A stretch of 64,000 nt of DNA, from contig NZ_JAAVUP010000002.1 in assembly GCF_012163135.1 (NCBI RefSeq), positions 124,001-188,000 of the forward strand. Reading direction: 5' to 3'. The DNA is from Neoroseomonas oryzicola (GTDB lineage: Bacteria; Pseudomonadota; Alphaproteobacteria; Acetobacterales; Acetobacteraceae). The position numbers were made by a program, and so were the translations under genes. The notes beneath the pieces are model-generated. The model was not told where the DNA came from, searched no databases, and saw nothing but the letters and a program-made list of their open reading frames with translations. Positions 51,435 through 61,275 of this stretch are shown here, piece after piece (positions within the stretch are counted from its first letter, which is position 1; the number at the start of each line of letters is the position of its first letter).

Positions 51435-53807
51435 TCAGCCGCGCCGGCGAATGCCGGTCGCCTTCAGTGCGCGAATGACATAGCCGCGCAGGCGCCAGAA
51501 GGGGCTGCGCTTCATGGCCTCGATTTCCGCGAGCGCCCGCAGGAGTTCGCCCGAGGGACGCGCCGGCGCCGCCGTGCCCGACTTGCCGCTGGTGCGGGCC
51601 AGGGCCGCAACGGCAAGGTCCGGGCGTTCCTGCAGCCAGGCCTGGATGCCGGACTGGTAGGTGCGGAATTCGCGCCAGCCGGGCCCCGGGCGCGGCGCGC
51701 GGCCGTCCTGGAGCGCGTCGATCGTCGCGCGGAAGGCGGCGAGGGAATCGCGCGCCTGCGCCGCCGTGGTGAACTTCGCGGCCTGGGCCACGCCCGCCGC
51801 GACCCGCGCGGCGCGCGTCGCCGGGTCGGACAGCGCGACCAGCGCATCGGCGGCGGCCTCGGCATCGTCCGGCCCGACGAAGATCGCGGCATCGCCGCCG
51901 ACCTCGACGAGGGAGGAGTTCGGGCAGGTGATCACCGGCCCGCCGCAGGCCATCGCCTCGAGCACCGGCATGCCGAAGCCCTCGTAGCGCGACGGGTAGA
52001 CCAGCGCGTGGGCGCCCGAATAGAGCCGTCGCAGCGTCGCGTCGTCCGCCTTGATGCGGCGGAAGCGCACCGAGCGGGCAGCAGCGGCGAAGGCGGGTTC
52101 GATCTCGGCAAGGCCGCCGACGCAGACGATCTCGAGCTTGAGGCCGCGCTTCGCGGCGATCTCGGCCGCGCGGAAGGCGAGGATGCCGTTCTTGTAGCCG
52201 CCCGCGCCGCTGCGGTCGCCGACCATCAGGACATAGGGGCCGCGCAGGTCGAGGCTGCGCCGCGTCTCCGCGATCTCTGCCTCGCTCGCCGGGGCGAAGC
52301 CGGGGGGCAGGCCGCAATAGGCGAGCGCGACCTGCTCCTCCTTCACCTCGGGGAACAGGTTCGCGAGGTCGCGGGCCGAACTGCGCGAGATCATCGCATG
52401 CCCGGCGGCGTGGCGGATGGCGCGCGCCTTCTCCTGCCAGTCCTCGTAAGCGAGATCCACGCCGGTCATCTCCGGGATCATGTCGTAGCCGAAGAAGAAG
52501 GAGGGCGTCTCGACGGGCGTCGAATAGTAGGTCGAGACGAAGAGGTCAGCGCCGAGGTCGCGGCAGATGCGCTCGAGGTAGAGACTGTCGGCGCCGGTGC
52601 GGCCGTAGTCGTGCGCGGCGATGGTGCGCGTGTGCACGCCCGGGATCCGCGGGGCGGTGCCGTCGCGGTCGAGCAGTATGAAATGGTCTGCGAGGCCCGC
52701 GGTTACCCATTCTTCGAGCATGGTGTACCAGACACGGCCGATGCCGGAAGAATTGTACTGCCAGTAGATGCCGTCGATCAGGATGCGCGGGCGGGCGGGG
52801 ACGGGGGCGCGGTCCTTGGCACCTTCGGGGGGCGCGAAGGACCAGGCGCCGTCGGCGTCCTGGCGGGCAAGCGGCTCCAGCCTGAAATGGGACGCCTTGT
52901 CGAACATCGTCCGGTCGGTGACCCAGGCGAAGTGGTCGGCGAGAAGGCCTGGCTCCTCCCGGGCAAGCAGCTTGCGCCACTGCGCCGTGGCGCCGGCATA
53001 GCCGTAGTAGGATTCCTTGAAGGCGAGTTGCGCCTCGGTGACGTAGGCGAAGTGCTGGAAGACACAGCCGAAGGATTCGGTCTCGTCCTGCATGAAGGGC
53101 TGCAGCGTCGCGATGTCGATGGGCTCGCCGCCGTCCGCGCGCGGGCGCACCAGGGTCGGTGGTTCGTGCGCGGCCCAGTGGTCGCCCGGCCGGAAGCGCC
53201 AGGCGCGGAGCCATTCCACCGCGGGGTTCTGCGCGTAGTTGTTGCGCGTGCTGACGATCTGGTCGGGGCCGACGAAGTACCAGCACCAGTAGAAGGCGGC
53301 GCCCCGCCCGGGCTCGGCGAGGAACCGCCGGCGCATCTCCTCGACCTGGTCGACCGTCCAGAGCTCGTCGGCGTCCATCTGCCAGAGCAGGCAGGCTTCG
53401 TCGATGTTGGGCAGCGGCGCGTTGACCATCTCCGTCTTGCCGTCCCAGAACGCGCCGGGCGGCTTGCGGTAGATGGTGACCTGGCCGGGGTAGCGGCGGG
53501 CGAGGTCGTCGAGGTATTCGCTTGTGCCGTCGATGCTGCGACCTTCGCGGTGGATGTCGTCGGTGACCTTGCCGCCGTGTGCGACGCTCCAGGCCGTGTC
53601 GTGGCGCAGGGCTGCGACGCCTTCGACCACGTGCCAGTGCCAGCGGAAGGGCAGCTTCGCCAGCATCGTCTCGTGGTAGCGGATGAAGGGCTCGCCGTTC
53701 AGCACGATGGTGAAGAAGTGGACCGGCAGGTCGTTGGCTTCCTCCGCAACGGACCTCGTCGACTGAGCACGAGACGGCTCGTCGCCAAACGACAGGATCA
53801 AACTCAT
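51435..53807 (-). CDS. Two-domain glycosyltransferase (GT-A-like plus GT4)
   Basis: This 790-residue fusion has a GT-A-like N-terminal half (HFFTIVLNGEPFIRYHETML) with an acidic DADELW motif near residue 145. The C-terminal 450 residues are a GT4 domain (ILIDGIYWQYNSSGIGRVWY, then YPSRYEGFGMPVLEAMACGG). The first half resembles glycan enzymes that act on a bound chain end; the second probably transfers a common hexose. The frame starts at 53807, 13 bp after GGAGCAGA-like bases on that strand. It marks the edge where GC content starts to fall. Confidence 0.85.
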   Translation of the reverse strand: MSLILSFGDEPSRAQSTRSVAEEANDLPVHFFTIVLNGEPFIRYHETMLAKLPFRWHWHVVEGVAALRHDTAWSVAHGGKVTDDIHREGRSIDGTSEYLDDLARRYPGQVTIYRKPPGAFWDGKTEMVNAPLPNIDEACLLWQMDADELWTVDQVEEMRRRFLAEPGRGAAFYWCWYFVGPDQIVSTRNNYAQNPAVEWLRAWRFRPGDHWAAHEPPTLVRPRADGGEPIDIATLQPFMQDETESFGCVFQHFAYVTEAQLAFKESYYGYAGATAQWRKLLAREEPGLLADHFAWVTDRTMFDKASHFRLEPLARQDADGAWSFAPPEGAKDRAPVPARPRILIDGIYWQYNSSGIGRVWYTMLEEWVTAGLADHFILLDRDGTAPRIPGVHTRTIAAHDYGRTGADSLYLERICRDLGADLFVSTYYSTPVETPSFFFGYDMIPEMTGVDLAYEDWQEKARAIRHAAGHAMISRSSARDLANLFPEVKEEQVALAYCGLPPGFAPASEAEIAETRRSLDLRGPYVLMVGDRSGAGGYKNGILAFRAAEIAAKRGLKLEIVCVGGLAEIEPAFAAAARSVRFRRIKADDATLRRLYSGAHALVYPSRYEGFGMPVLEAMACGGPVITCPNSSLVEVGGDAAIFVGPDDAEAAADALVALSDPATRAARVAAGVAQAAKFTTAAQARDSLAAFRATIDALQDGRAPRPGPGWREFRTYQSGIQAWLQERPDLAVAALARTSGKSGTAAPARPSGELLRALAEIEAMKRSPFWRLRGYVIRALKATGIRRRG

Positions 53808-53926
53808 AGGTCTGCTCCGAGAGCGGGCGCCTTATAATGCGGGCGGCACGCAGCGGGTAGAAATCGAGACAGCCGTGCGCCCTCAGTAGCGGATTTGGGG
53901 ACGCGAGTTAACCTGGGCCCTGAGAT

Positions 53927-55741
53927 TCAGGATTCGTCCCCTTGAACCGCCATGTTGAAGTCGTGAACCGCTGCTGGAGCAAGGGGACGGTTACGCTGAA
54001 CGAATCGCAGCGACTGCGCACGCAGGTGCCAGCGGTGGTAGAGGGCGTCAGCGTCCTCCGCCGGATAGGATAGAGTCCAGTTGTCGCGCTGGGTCTGGCG
54101 CCAACGCCATTCGGCCGTGGCCGTGCCTGTGAAGCACGGCTCCGTCCGACTGGCGATTGACGCCATGAGGAAGACGTCTTCCGCCAGTTCCAGGCGCGGG
54201 TTGGTCAGCGCGCGCTCGTCCAGCAGGTTCCGCCGAGCGATCCAGGCGTGAATGCCGATGACGTTGTGGACAGGCGTGAGTCTTCGGAAATCCTCCTCAT
54301 GCAGCGTGAACAACTCGCGCCGCTCGCGGCTGGTCCGCGGGGCCCGGGAGGTTGAGTCTCGGCGCGTCTGAAAGAAATGCCCTTCGTCGTCATGCACACG
54401 CATCAGTCCGGAATAGGCGAATCCGCTATGTGGATGGCGCTCTAGACACTGCATCACCGAGGCGACGTGGTTCGGGTGGAAGGTATCGTCGTCGTCCAGG
54501 ATTCCGATGTACTCGGCCGTCGTATGGTTCACGCCGGCCCATAGCGAGGTCCCCCGATTGCCGTCGTTCGCAACGATGACATGGTTAATCCAGTCGAAGC
54601 GTTCGCGGAACTCCTCTATCAGCGCATCCAGCCCCTCGACGGGATGGAATTGCAGTAATGTCACGGCGATGGATGGCCAAGTCTGGGCGGCGAGGCTCGT
54701 TAGCGCGCGCCGTACCATATCCTGCGGCCTGAGCCCGATTCGGACGACGTACTCGACGGTGGGTGGCGTGGCGCCGCGGAAAGACGTGACCGGCACCATG
54801 CCGCGGCGCTCCCGCACACGGTCTAGGTAATCGGGCAGCGTCTCGAGCATGCGCTCAAGCGAAAGTCGCCGGCGAAACAACTCGTTTGCGCGGTACGCGA
54901 GGTTCTGCGCGCCTTCGGGGTTGGCTGCCGCCCAGTGCAAATGGTCCGTTACCTGCTTGGCGATCGCCGGTGGCGGGAGGTTCGCGTTCACGTAAAGGAC
55001 CGCGTTGCGGAACCAGTGACGCGGGAAATCGAAATCATCTGTGATGATGAGTGCGCCGGCCGATGCGGCCTCGAAGAGGCGCATTGAAGGGCAGTTCCAA
55101 GCTCGGTGAGCGCTTTTGTGCAGGCACAGCGCGACACCGGAACGCCGGAGCGCCTCGATCACTGAAACACCGTCGAACGGCAGCGTGCCGCGGTAGCTTT
55201 CCTTGTGGTCGCGCCAGGCATCCGGTGGCCCGTAGATGTCCATCGGCACCTGGCCGTCGAGGTGCCGGAAGACGGCGCCATGCCGGGACCCGTCCCAATG
55301 GATACCCGCGTACATGAGGCGGAGTTCACCGGGCAGTGGACCGGTCGGGCCGGCGTCGGGAGAGGACGGCAGCATCAGCCCATCATGGATCACGCTGTCC
55401 TTGCCGCGGCCGGTGACGAAGTCGTCCACCCATCGCGCTATCGTTTCTGACCCGCAGAGGTAGCCGTCGTAGCTAAGAATTGCGTCGTGCGCGGCACCGT
55501 CGCCCTGGAAATACGAGGGCGCATTCCACATCAGCCCGATTGTCGGGACCCCAGTTAGCTTCGGTGTGAAGTGATGGGTGGCCAGGACGCAGTCGGGCTT
55601 GGCCGCGATGATGTCGTCTGACGTGACAACGGGGACAGCGGAGAATCCGAGTACCTCGCAGGCACGAATGCATCGGCGTATCCACTCCGCCTCCGCGGTG
55701 TAGGACGCATCAGGAAATGCGTTCTGTAGGGCGATTCGCAT
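53927..55741 (-). CDS. Two-domain glycosyltransferase (CgeB-like plus GT2)
   Basis: This 604-residue fusion starts with a GT4/CgeB-like half (WNCPSMRLFEAASAGALIIT near residue 215). From about residue 325 a GT2 domain follows (VEYVVRIGLRPQDMVRRALT, GILDDDDTFHPNHVASVMQC) with the DDDD metal-binding motif. The order differs from the preceding gene, where the GT-A-like half comes first. Base composition is more AT-rich than in most of the window, which suggests a recent gain. The glycan it builds cannot be named. Confidence 0.82.
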   Translation of the reverse strand: MRIALQNAFPDASYTAEAEWIRRCIRACEVLGFSAVPVVTSDDIIAAKPDCVLATHHFTPKLTGVPTIGLMWNAPSYFQGDGAAHDAILSYDGYLCGSETIARWVDDFVTGRGKDSVIHDGLMLPSSPDAGPTGPLPGELRLMYAGIHWDGSRHGAVFRHLDGQVPMDIYGPPDAWRDHKESYRGTLPFDGVSVIEALRRSGVALCLHKSAHRAWNCPSMRLFEAASAGALIITDDFDFPRHWFRNAVLYVNANLPPPAIAKQVTDHLHWAAANPEGAQNLAYRANELFRRRLSLERMLETLPDYLDRVRERRGMVPVTSFRGATPPTVEYVVRIGLRPQDMVRRALTSLAAQTWPSIAVTLLQFHPVEGLDALIEEFRERFDWINHVIVANDGNRGTSLWAGVNHTTAEYIGILDDDDTFHPNHVASVMQCLERHPHSGFAYSGLMRVHDDEGHFFQTRRDSTSRAPRTSRERRELFTLHEEDFRRLTPVHNVIGIHAWIARRNLLDERALTNPRLELAEDVFLMASIASRTEPCFTGTATAEWRWRQTQRDNWTLSYPAEDADALYHRWHLRAQSLRFVQRNRPLAPAAVHDFNMAVQGDES

Positions 55742-55753
55742 GTCGGGCTTCGC

Positions 55754-57043
55754 TCAGTGAGCCACGAACAGGCCATCGACCTGCAGCAGTCGGCCCGAAC
55801 GCGGATCGCGGAATGCTGGCTCGAGCCCAACGCAGTGATAGCCTGCCGCTGCGAGATAAGAGAGCATCTCCTTTAGGTCAGGGGCACCTTCGTAGAGTTC
55901 GGCTAATGACATTTCGCAGAGGATCACCTTAACCTGCGAACGGCGTTCTGTCAGGCCTTCCAGCACCTCCTTCTCATAGCCCTGAGTATCAATCTTGATC
56001 GCAAAGAGGGTCGTAGGATCGGTGAAGACTGACCCGATAATATAATCGAGTGTTCGCACGGGGCAGGTTTCGCGGTGGCTGTAAGTCGACTGTGGTGCCG
56101 CTGCCCGATGTAGATCCGCCATCGGCAGGATCGATGAACTCCACGAATTACTGGCGACATTGATTTCAGTCTCGCCGTTCGATGAACCAAGCGCACAGCG
56201 CTCGGCAACATCCCACAGCGCATCTGCGCCTGCGACCACGCGCAACGCCGCGTGCGCGTCGGAGAGCGGCTCGAAGCTCACGACATGGCCCTTCCAGCCG
56301 GCGCCGCGAAGTTTAGTGCCAAACTGGCCGGCGTTTGCCCCGACGTCGAGAACGGTGTCGATGGCGAACGATCTGCATTCCGCCACGAACTGCGCTGCTA
56401 ACGGCTCGACGGCCAGCGTCGCTGACTGGGCCGACACGGGCGGAGCGACGAGCGGGACGTTCCGCGCTGGCGCGATCTCCTGCTGCCGAATACGGGCGAT
56501 GTCCCAGGTAAAGGGCTGCGACAGACGGAGGCGATGCCCTAATTGACGCCAGCGCGAACGGCTGAGTTCCTCCTGTAGGCGCACGAGTCGTAGATATTCG
56601 CCACGCAAGGCAGCCGCGCCCGGCACCGCTTCCTGAGCGGCATTCTCCGCAATGAACGGCGACCTCCAGTCGCTGCTTTCCCAGTCGGTCGGACGGGAGA
56701 AGCCAAGACGCCTGCCGAGGCGAACCCAGCGCGACCGCTCGGTCGCGGCCTCGATCTCCGATTGCGCCTGTTTGATCATGTCAAGGAGCGCGCTCTCGGA
56801 GAGGCCCCCAAGACTACCTCCATCGAACTCTGGCTTCGGCCGGCCGTCTTCGCGAGCGACGATAGATCGCTCTCGCGCTCCCGCGAGTTCCCTACGAAGG
56901 CGTACCAGATCTTCCGCCTGAACCTCGATTATGCGACGTAAAGCGCTAGTGTCATACGCTCCGCCAGCGAACAGCGACATCGAACTCGCAGCAAGGCGCG
57001 GCGCCTCGGTACCGGCGGGCGCAATGACATCACGCCGTGCCAT
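55754..57043 (-). CDS. FkbM-family methyltransferase with coiled-coil N-terminus
   Basis: This 429-residue protein has a C-terminal FkbM methyltransferase domain: IDTVLDVGANAGQFGTKLRG binds SAM, then GHVVSFEPLSDAHAALRVVA and FAIKIDTQGYEKEVLEGL. The N-terminal 190 residues are a coiled coil (VQAEDLVRLRRELAGARERS), which could hold it in a complex or measure chain length as in WbdD-type terminators. ATG 57043 is chosen; ATG 57070 is a longer alternative. It lies in the AT-richer segment. Confidence 0.85.
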   Translation of the reverse strand: MARRDVIAPAGTEAPRLAASSMSLFAGGAYDTSALRRIIEVQAEDLVRLRRELAGARERSIVAREDGRPKPEFDGGSLGGLSESALLDMIKQAQSEIEAATERSRWVRLGRRLGFSRPTDWESSDWRSPFIAENAAQEAVPGAAALRGEYLRLVRLQEELSRSRWRQLGHRLRLSQPFTWDIARIRQQEIAPARNVPLVAPPVSAQSATLAVEPLAAQFVAECRSFAIDTVLDVGANAGQFGTKLRGAGWKGHVVSFEPLSDAHAALRVVAGADALWDVAERCALGSSNGETEINVASNSWSSSILPMADLHRAAAPQSTYSHRETCPVRTLDYIIGSVFTDPTTLFAIKIDTQGYEKEVLEGLTERRSQVKVILCEMSLAELYEGAPDLKEMLSYLAAAGYHCVGLEPAFRDPRSGRLLQVDGLFVAH

Positions 57044-57175
57044 GCCGGCCTCTTGACAGCCCTTCTGCATCAAGCTGACCTACCCCACATCATATTTGAA
57101 CTCCACGATGCGCCTGCTAGGCCCAACTGTTTGCAGCGCACAACGCTTGGGTGCAACAAGAAAAGATTTCGACTG

Positions 57176-58042
57176 ATGATGCAGGGCCTCGTATCGGTTA
57201 TCACCGTTTGTCGAAACGCTCAAAAAACAATAGGAGCCTGTATCGAATCAGTTTCACGACAAAGCTATCGCGCACTAGAGCACGTTATCATTGATGGTGG
57301 TTCATCAGACGGAACGCTTGAGATCCTTGAGGGTCATCGGCACGCATTTGCGGCATTCGTGAGCGAGCCGGACCGAGGCATATATGACGCGATGAACAAG
57401 GGGATCGCTCGCGCCCAAGGCGAGTTTGTTATCTTTCTCAATTCCGATGACATCTTTGCCGGCCCGAACGCTCTGCGCGACGCCATGGCCGAGATCGCCC
57501 GGCAGCCGGACGGCGACGTCTATTACGGCGCGCTTGAGATCCGCGGCGCCGGCACGCCCTTCGTGCATGTCCCGCCGCCACCCGACCAGGCCGCGGCCGA
57601 GATGGTGCTGGGCTGCCTGCCGCACCAGGCGACGCTCGCGCGGCGCGAGGTCTTCGCCCGCACCGGGCCTTTCGACCTGCGCTGGCGGCGCCATGCCGAC
57701 TACGACTGGTGGCTGAAGGTCCTGTGCGACCCGTCCATCCGGCTGCGGCAGATCCAGACCGTCATCGCGTCCTTCGCGATGGGCGGCGCGTCCTCGGACC
57801 TCGCCAAGGGGCAGCCGGAGGTCTTCGCCATCCAGAACGCCTCCCCCCTTTATCGGTCGCCCGAATGGGACCGCCGCAGGATCGAGATGTTCCAGGGGGC
57901 CTGGCTTTCGGAACGTATGGAGGCGGCGCGGCTGCGCGAAGGCGGCGCCGGCGGCCCGGGCTGGAAGGCGCGGATCGCACGCCACCTGCCGCCTGGGATC
58001 CTGCGGGCCCTGCAGGCGCTACGGCGGCGCCTGGGCCGCTAG
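57176..58042 (+). CDS. Glycosyltransferase family 2, composition mosaic
   Basis: This 288-residue GT-A enzyme has SVITVCRNAQKTIGACIESV, IDGGSSDGTLEILEG, GIYDAMNKGIARAQGEFVIF and the LNSDD metal motif. ATG 57176 or 57179 precedes the family start. The first ~270 bases are AT-rich like the upstream segment, while the rest (from about 57440) is very GC-rich like the core genome, so the gene crosses a composition boundary. It is followed by a convergent gene 5 bp later. Confidence 0.92.
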   Translation: MMQGLVSVITVCRNAQKTIGACIESVSRQSYRALEHVIIDGGSSDGTLEILEGHRHAFAAFVSEPDRGIYDAMNKGIARAQGEFVIFLNSDDIFAGPNALRDAMAEIARQPDGDVYYGALEIRGAGTPFVHVPPPPDQAAAEMVLGCLPHQATLARREVFARTGPFDLRWRRHADYDWWLKVLCDPSIRLRQIQTVIASFAMGGASSDLAKGQPEVFAIQNASPLYRSPEWDRRRIEMFQGAWLSERMEAARLREGGAGGPGWKARIARHLPPGILRALQALRRRLGR

Positions 58043-58047
58043 CCGCG

Positions 58048-59025
58048 TCACATCCGCGCGCGCCAGCGGGCGAGATCCGCCTCCACCATCTCGCCGACCA
58101 TCTCCTCCAGGGACACCTCCGGCACCCAGCCGAGGCGTTCCTTCGCCCGGGTGGCGTCGCCCACCGTGACGTCGAGGTCGACCGGGCGCAGGAATGCGGC
58201 ATCGACGCGGACATGGTCCTGGTAGTTCAGGCCGACGCAGCCGAAGGCCACCTCGCACAATTCGCGGATCGAGGTGGCGCGGCCGGTCGCGACGACGTAG
58301 TCCGCCGCCTCGGCGTGCTGCAGCATCATCCACATGGCGCGGACATAGTCGCGCGAATGGCCGAAATCGCGCCGCGCGTCGAGGTTGCCCATCGCCAGTT
58401 CGCTCGCGAGGCCAAGGCTGATCCGCGCCGCGCCGTCGGTGATCTTGCGCATCACGAACTCGATGCCGCGCAACGGGCTGTCATGGTTGAACATGATGCC
58501 GTTGCAGGCGTGCAGGCCGAAGCTCTCGCGGTAGTTCACCGTGAGGTTGTGGGCGAAGACCTTGGCCGAGGCATAGGGGCTGCGCGGGTTGAGCGGCGTG
58601 TCCTCGTTCTGCGGCTTCGACCCGGCGCGGCCGAACATCTCGCTCGATCCCGCCTGGAAGAAGCGCGTGGCGGGGGAGGCGATGCGCACCGCCTCGAGCA
58701 TGTTGGCCGTGCCGATGGCGGTGACCTGGGCGGTCAGCAGCGGCTGGTCCCAGGACATCCGCACGAAGGACTGGGCGGCGAGGTTGTAGATCTCGTCCGG
58801 CTTGACCCTGTCCATCAGCCGGATCAGCGAGGACAGGTCGATCAGGTTGCCGTCCACCATCTGCACCGCGCCGGTGCAGCCGAGGCGGCGCAGGCGTTCC
58901 TGCACGGCCTCCGACCCGCCATGGCGGTGGTGCAGGCCGAACACCTCGTATCCCTTGTCGAGCAACAGGGCGGCCAGGTAGGCGCCGTCCTGGCCCGTCA
59001 CCCCGGTGATCAACGCACGCGGCAT
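58048..59025 (-). CDS. GDP-mannose 4,6-dehydratase-like protein (paralog A)
   Basis: This 325-residue SDR has the nucleotide motif [20 protein letters not shown] and the catalytic set in [20 protein letters not shown] and [23 protein letters not shown]-mannose-type positions are kept ([20 protein letters not shown]). It is shorter than the second paralog and differs after [11 protein letters not shown], where true Gmd has [10 protein letters not shown]. It may make GDP-4-keto-6-deoxymannose for rhamnose-type sugars. It is divergent from gmd across a 196-bp region. Confidence 0.88.
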   Translation of the reverse strand: MPRALITGVTGQDGAYLAALLLDKGYEVFGLHHRHGGSEAVQERLRRLGCTGAVQMVDGNLIDLSSLIRLMDRVKPDEIYNLAAQSFVRMSWDQPLLTAQVTAIGTANMLEAVRIASPATRFFQAGSSEMFGRAGSKPQNEDTPLNPRSPYASAKVFAHNLTVNYRESFGLHACNGIMFNHDSPLRGIEFVMRKITDGAARISLGLASELAMGNLDARRDFGHSRDYVRAMWMMLQHAEAADYVVATGRATSIRELCEVAFGCVGLNYQDHVRVDAAFLRPVDLDVTVGDATRAKERLGWVPEVSLEEMVGEMVEADLARWRARM

Positions 59026-59221
59026 GGTCTTCCGATCCCGGCTGGCTGCATGGGCGGGGTCCATACACGCCATCCGGCGGGTGCGCCAAGGCGTGGCGCG
59101 CGTTGATGGACCGACATCGCAACAAACCCTGCCCGGCAGGCTTCCGGCGCGGGGGTCATGTCGCTATAGACACGCCGCTTCAGGCGCCCGGCGGCGCCGA
59201 ACTCCGATCGTAAGGATGCCC

Positions 59222-60307
59222 ATGTCCGCCACCCGCAAGGTTGCCCTCATCACCGGCGTCACCGGCCAGGACGGCTCCTACCTGGCCGAGCTGCTGCTCG
59301 CGAAGGGCTACGAGGTGCACGGCATCAAGCGCCGCTCCTCCTCCTTCAACACGGCGCGGGTGGACCACCTCTATCACGACCGGCACGAGCAGGGCGTGCG
59401 CTTCTTCCTGCACTACGGCGACCTGACGGACGCGACCAACCTGATCCGCATCATGGCCCAGGTGCAGCCGACCGAGATCTACAACCTCGGCGCCCAGAGC
59501 CATGTCGCCGTGTCCTTCGAGACACCGGAATACACCGCGAACTCGGACGCGCTCGGCACGCTGCGCCTGCTCGAGGCGATCCGCATCCTCGGCATGGAGA
59601 AGACGACGCGCTTCTACCAGGCCTCGACCTCGGAGCTGTATGGCAAGGTCCAGGCCGTGCCGCAGGACGAGACGACCCCCTTCTACCCGCGCAGCCCCTA
59701 CGCCGCGGCGAAGCTCTACGGCTACTGGATCGTGGTGAACTACCGCGAGGCCTACGGCATCCATGCCTCGAACGGCGTGCTCTTCAACCATGAGAGCCCG
59801 CGCCGCGGCGAGACCTTCGTGACCCGCAAGATCACCCGCGCGGTGGCGGCGATCAGCCTCGGCCAGCAGGATTGCCTGTATCTCGGCAACCTCGACGCGC
59901 AGCGCGACTGGGGCCATGCGAAGGATTTCGTCGAGGGCATGTGGCGCATCCTCCAGCAGGAGAAGGGGGACGACTACGTGCTCGCGACCGGGGTGACGCA
60001 CACGGTGCGCCACTTCTGCGACCTCGCCTTCGGCGAGGCGGGCATGAGCCTCGAATGGAAGGGCAGCGGCGTCGAGGAGACCGGCGTGGACCGCGCCACC
60101 GGCCGCACCGTCGTGCGCGTCGACCCGACCTATTTCCGCCCGACCGAGGTCGACCTGCTGATCGGCAACCCGGCCAAGGCGAAGCGCGTGCTTGGTTGGT
60201 CGCACACGATCACGCTGCCCGAGCTTGCGCAGGAGATGGTGCGCGCCGACATCGCCCTGCTGCGGGATGCGGCGCCGGCCATCCCCGGGCAGCGGTCGCA
60301 TGGCTGA
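59222..60307 (+). CDS. gmd: GDP-mannose 4,6-dehydratase (paralog B)
   Basis: This 361-residue enzyme converts GDP-mannose to GDP-4-keto-6-deoxymannose. It has [40 protein letters not shown], the catalytic T/E in [20 protein letters not shown] and Tyr/Lys in [13 protein letters not shown]. The C-terminal [20 protein letters not shown] is standard. ATG 59222 after AAGGA was taken; ATG 59216 is two codons longer. Its stop overlaps the fucose synthase start, so the two steps to GDP-fucose are coupled. Confidence 0.95.
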   Translation: MSATRKVALITGVTGQDGSYLAELLLAKGYEVHGIKRRSSSFNTARVDHLYHDRHEQGVRFFLHYGDLTDATNLIRIMAQVQPTEIYNLGAQSHVAVSFETPEYTANSDALGTLRLLEAIRILGMEKTTRFYQASTSELYGKVQAVPQDETTPFYPRSPYAAAKLYGYWIVVNYREAYGIHASNGVLFNHESPRRGETFVTRKITRAVAAISLGQQDCLYLGNLDAQRDWGHAKDFVEGMWRILQQEKGDDYVLATGVTHTVRHFCDLAFGEAGMSLEWKGSGVEETGVDRATGRTVVRVDPTYFRPTEVDLLIGNPAKAKRVLGWSHTITLPELAQEMVRADIALLRDAAPAIPGQRSHG

Positions 60308-61253
60308 AGACATCTTCCCGATCGCCGGGCGGCGGATCTACGTCGCCGGGCATCGCGGGATGGTGGGCTCGGCCTGCGCGCGCCGGCTCGCGGCCGAGGG
60401 CGCGGAGGTCCTCACTTCCGACCGCGCGAGCGTCGACCTCCGCCGCCAGGCCGAGGTCGAGGACTTCATGGCCGAGGCGAAGCCGGATGCGGTGATCGTC
60501 GCCGCGGCCAAGGTCGGCGGCATCCTCGCCAACGACACCTATCCGGCCGAATTCCTCTACGACAACCTGATGATCGAATCGCACCTGATCGAGGCATCGC
60601 ATCGGGTGGGCGTGAACAGGCTGCTCTTCCTCGGGTCGTCCTGCATCTACCCGCGCGAGGCGCCGAACCCGATCAACGAGGACGCGCTGCTGACCGGGCC
60701 GCTCGAGAAGACCAACGAGTGGTACGCCATCGCCAAGATCGCCGGCATCAAGTTGTGCCAGGCCTACCGGCGCCAGTATGGGCGCGACTACATCTCGGCC
60801 ATGCCGTGCAATCTCTACGGGCCCGGCGACTACTTCCACCCCGAGCGCAGCCACGTCATCCCCGCCCTGCTGCAGCGCTTCCACGCCGCGGCGCAGGACG
60901 GCGCGGAGGTCGTGACCTGCTGGGGCACCGGCACGCCGCGGCGCGAATTCCTGCATGTCGACGACCTGGCCGAGGCCTGTTCCTTCCTGCTGCGCCGCTA
61001 TTCGGGGGAAGGGCACCTCAACATCGGCACCGGCACCGACATCACCATCCGCGAACTGGCCGAGACGATTGCGCAGGTGACGGGCTTCAAGGGCCGGATC
61101 GAGTGGGACACGACCAAGCCCGACGGCACCATGCTGAAGCGGATGGACGTGTCGCGCATCGCCGCGATGGGCTGGCAGGCGCGCATCGGCTTCGCCGAGG
61201 GCCTGGCGCAGACCTACGACTGGTTCCTGCAGCAGTCCGACCTGCGGCGCTGA
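60300..61253 (+). CDS. fcl: GDP-L-fucose synthase
   Basis: This 317-residue epimerase-reductase has the motif [17 protein letters not shown], Ser in [20 protein letters not shown] and Tyr/Lys in [40 protein letters not shown] is a family mark. It completes GDP-L-fucose from the product of gmd. It starts within the last 8 bases of gmd. Fucose is therefore a likely component of the surface glycan. Confidence 0.95.
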   Translation: MAEDIFPIAGRRIYVAGHRGMVGSACARRLAAEGAEVLTSDRASVDLRRQAEVEDFMAEAKPDAVIVAAAKVGGILANDTYPAEFLYDNLMIESHLIEASHRVGVNRLLFLGSSCIYPREAPNPINEDALLTGPLEKTNEWYAIAKIAGIKLCQAYRRQYGRDYISAMPCNLYGPGDYFHPERSHVIPALLQRFHAAAQDGAEVVTCWGTGTPRREFLHVDDLAEACSFLLRRYSGEGHLNIGTGTDITIRELAETIAQVTGFKGRIEWDTTKPDGTMLKRMDVSRIAAMGWQARIGFAEGLAQTYDWFLQQSDLRR

Positions 61254-61275
61254 GGGCGCCGCGCGGGGCCGCGGG

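Noticed and set aside
51354..53837. 827-residue plus-strand frame over the two-domain glycosyltransferase
   Set aside because: Shadow of the minus-strand gene, which has recognisable catalytic motifs.
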